A stretch of 64,000 nucleotides of DNA from Hybos culiciformis (lineage: Eukaryota > Arthropoda > Insecta > Diptera > Hybotidae): contig OZ023273.1 in NCBI GenBank assembly GCA_964007475.1, forward strand, positions 133,893,308-133,957,307. The letters are read 5' to 3'. The notes under the pieces were generated by a model. The model saw only the letters and a program-made list of their open reading frames with translations, was not told the DNA's origin and did no database searches. Every line of letters starts with the position of its first letter. The first letter of the stretch is position 1. The translations under genes were made by a program, and so were the position numbers. Positions 61,501 through 64,000 of this stretch are shown one piece after another.

Positions 61501-64000
61501 GTTATATTTATAGTAAATATTAATCAATATATATATGTAAATATATTTCAGGCTATTGAATATTGAAACTAGATTAAATTTAATATTTTTGATGTTATTA
61601 AGAATGGTAGATAGAATATTAGTAGATTTTTATCTTTTCACATCTACACGCATTGTGAATATCCTACTTAAACGAAGATAAGTAGGGATCATTTTAGATT
61701 TTTTATTATTGCTTGTCTTGTTTTCCATTAATGAATAATATTTAATGAATAATATTGATTTCAAATTTCTTTTGTAAAATAAATTCTGATAAATTGTTCG
61801 CGAATTAATTTTCATTGTGAAAATTTACTGAAAATATGTAAATATGTGGAAACAGTTACCTAAAATGAACAGAAACTTAATATTTTCAAGTCAGATTTTT
61901 TGTATAAATTTATAAATAAGAAGCTTAAAATTCTATTCCTTTCTATAAAATTTTTAGTTTTCTTAATTTTATTTACATAAGTTATTATTTGAATTTTAAA
62001 TCTTTTAATTCATAACGTAAGCACATATGCAAAAAATATTTACATTTATAATTAAGTAAAAGAAAATTGAAATACCTTAAAAGAAAAATAATTTTTTTCA
62101 CAAAGAAAAATATTATAACTCCTATTTAGGGAAAAGAAAAACATTAATCTTATTAAACATTTTTTAGCACTTATGACAACAATTCGTCTTAAAATAAATT
62201 ATTAAAATGTAAGTCTTATTATTTCTGAAAACTTGTTATAAAGTTGAATATGAGGAAAAGTTTTTAATACATTTGCATTCGTTTACTTAACTGGAAATGT
62301 TAGATAAAGTTATTTAAATAAACTATCAATAGGCTTATTTTCATCCGAATTCTTCCGCATCCGATTCTTTGACTTTAATTGTTCGTTTCACACTTGCCTG
62401 CCTTTCGCTTTGCTAGCATATGGGAGACAGTTAAAAACCATTTAATTTATTTTTTTTTGATTAAATACATAATATGAATATGACAATTGACAATATATTT
62501 AATTCAATATAATTATTCACTAACAGAAATTTTATATATTCGTTCATATGATTAAAATATGTAATAAAAATTTCAGAAACTTATATTGTGGTAAAAACTA
62601 TATTTTGATATTTATTTTTCGCTCGAAAAAAAAGATAAATATTATAATTTGATTACCAAATTTTGCTACAATTCATTTGCTATGTATTTTTGGAGGAACT
62701 TGCAGTTTTAGTTATGACTTTAAATAAATAAATAATAAAATATATATCCATTTAATAAATAAAAATATAAAATAATAACACTATAATTTGTATTATAAAA
62801 AGGTTGATTCAAATCTCACAAAAAAGTCATGAAAAATATATCATAATGGCTTCATGATTAAGATATATTTACAAAAGTAAAATGAAATAGATAAAAACAC
62901 AGATGTTAGTTATTTTATATTTACATAAATTTTAGGATGAAAATTAATATAGATACATGTACACAAAGTGACTTTTAAATTTAAACAACCGGAAAAAAAG
63001 GTTTTGTCAAGAAGAAAATATTTTTTAGTAATTTTTTTTTATACAAATAAAATTTTTTTTCTGTATGTTTGCAAGAATTTCGAACTTAAATCTCATACAT
63101 TTATTTCATTTTTATTTAAAACGAAGCTTTTAATTAAAACTGAAGTATGACAAAATATTTTCTAAATTATATTATTATCTGTACAATACTATGTATCTTA
63201 CTGGCTATCATACTATGTATAAAAAATTGATTTATAATTATTTACAAAAAATAATTTATTTAGTTATAAAAAATCATTAATTTTATGTATTTTAGAAGCA
63301 TAAATTTGAATAAATTTGTACAGCACGAAAAAGTAATAAATTTATAAAAATTTTATTAGCAAAAACTCAAAAATATTTTTTTTTTAATTTAAGTTAATAA
63401 CAATTTCTATTTTAAATGAATTATTTTATCAACCAATTATAAATTTTTAGGAAATATTTTATTTGACAGGAAAAGTTTAGGGTTATTACTGAGTTGAATA
63501 CAATAAAACCTTAAGTTGTTATTAACTTAATTTAATTCTGTGGGAACTAAATGCAGAGTAATCAAATTAGTCAAGTTAATAAGGAGGGAAAAAAAATTTA
63601 AATAAATAATTATCTTCTTTTTTTTGTAGTATGGAAATTAAAAAAAATTTTTTTTCTATATTTAATTGGAATGTATTGGAATAAGGAATATATTATCTTT
63701 TATGTTTACTTATTTATGTTTATTCTTCGGTATTGTATAACGTATTGTACATTGTATAAAAATAATAAAAATGGAAAAGAAACTGCATAACAAAACCAAG
63801 CATCAAGCTTGAAATTCAATTTAAATATTCGTTAAAGTTCCTGAAAAAAAAAGATAATATTGTGTAACTAAACTGCGAAGAACATACTTTTTGCTTGAAT
63901 TTAATATTTCGCAGCTTTTAATAACTTTGAAAAATGAAGAAAATATTCACTTTAAATATTAAAGAAAAATAATAACTGAATAAATAGTTTCAAATACATT
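55596..64000. other. AT-rich gene-free stretch to the window end
   Basis: No exon or RNA gene could be supported. Small open stretches (58995-59201 +, 61630-61815 -, 62968-63150 +) are Lys/Ile/Phe-rich without motifs. The 30-bp tandem duplication is listed separately. Confidence 0.5.
60362..60421. repeat. 30-bp tandem duplication
   Basis: Two perfect adjacent copies of a unit beginning TTTATGCGTCAGAAAATCTA. Confidence 0.9.

Overview
The window is eukaryotic, very AT-rich (by eye well over 70 % A+T) and gene-poor. Its only host gene is the 3' end of a small heat-shock protein closely resembling the insect HspB8 / Drosophila CG14207 family. With an mdg1/412-like Ty3/gypsy retrotransposon primed by tRNA-Arg and several hAT-type elements, this points to an insect nuclear genome, quite possibly a fly; the order is inference.

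Layout. 1-476: last coding part of HspB8 on the + strand. 776-2718: composite fold-back DNA element whose 0.8 kb core is a long imperfect palindrome. 8778-9413: hAT element with target-site duplications and a frameshifted remnant of the transposase C-terminus. 11895-11974: perfect 24-bp-stem hairpin. 16638-16894 and 16948-17486: two MITE-like elements 53 bp apart, the second in a TTAA target. 33250-33893: hAT-type MITE with 8-bp target duplications. 36693-49577: a 12.9 kb Ty3/gypsy LTR retrotransposon on the minus strand. 51131-52632: duplication that looks like a templated insertion. 54074-55364: 219-bp tandem array, immediately followed by a 235-bp fold-back (55361-55595). The remaining tens of kilobases are AT-rich DNA in which I see no supported gene.

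The retrotransposon is the most interesting object. Its two 586-bp LTRs look identical, it has a 4-bp target duplication, a 14-nt primer-binding site matching tRNA-Arg(ACG), a polypurine tract, intact gag and pol frames, and a textbook -1 frameshift signal (G GGA AAC, 6-nt spacer, 9-bp stem). Three features are unusual. (i) The 1.5 kb stretch between the primer-binding site and the first small frame, plus the 1.4 kb holding the small frames before gag, encode two short single-pass membrane proteins, one with an N-myristoylation motif. (ii) Each LTR is a chain of at least six hairpins, two of which share a loop and show compensatory stem changes. (iii) The leader carries a duplicated multi-hairpin module with an invariant GC-rich hairpin, separated by poly(A) runs (sense strand). 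Gag lacks a zinc knuckle and instead ends in a long Asn/Arg-rich tail. There is no recognisable env; about 3.3 kb of non-coding DNA after pol holds a perfect 34-bp tandem repeat and antisense acidic coding debris.

If the element works as its sequence suggests, RNA starts in the right-hand LTR, is primed by tRNA-Arg, makes Gag and Gag-Pol by frameshifting, and uses PR/RT/RNase H/IN for copying and integration. What the small membrane proteins and hairpin chains do is open.
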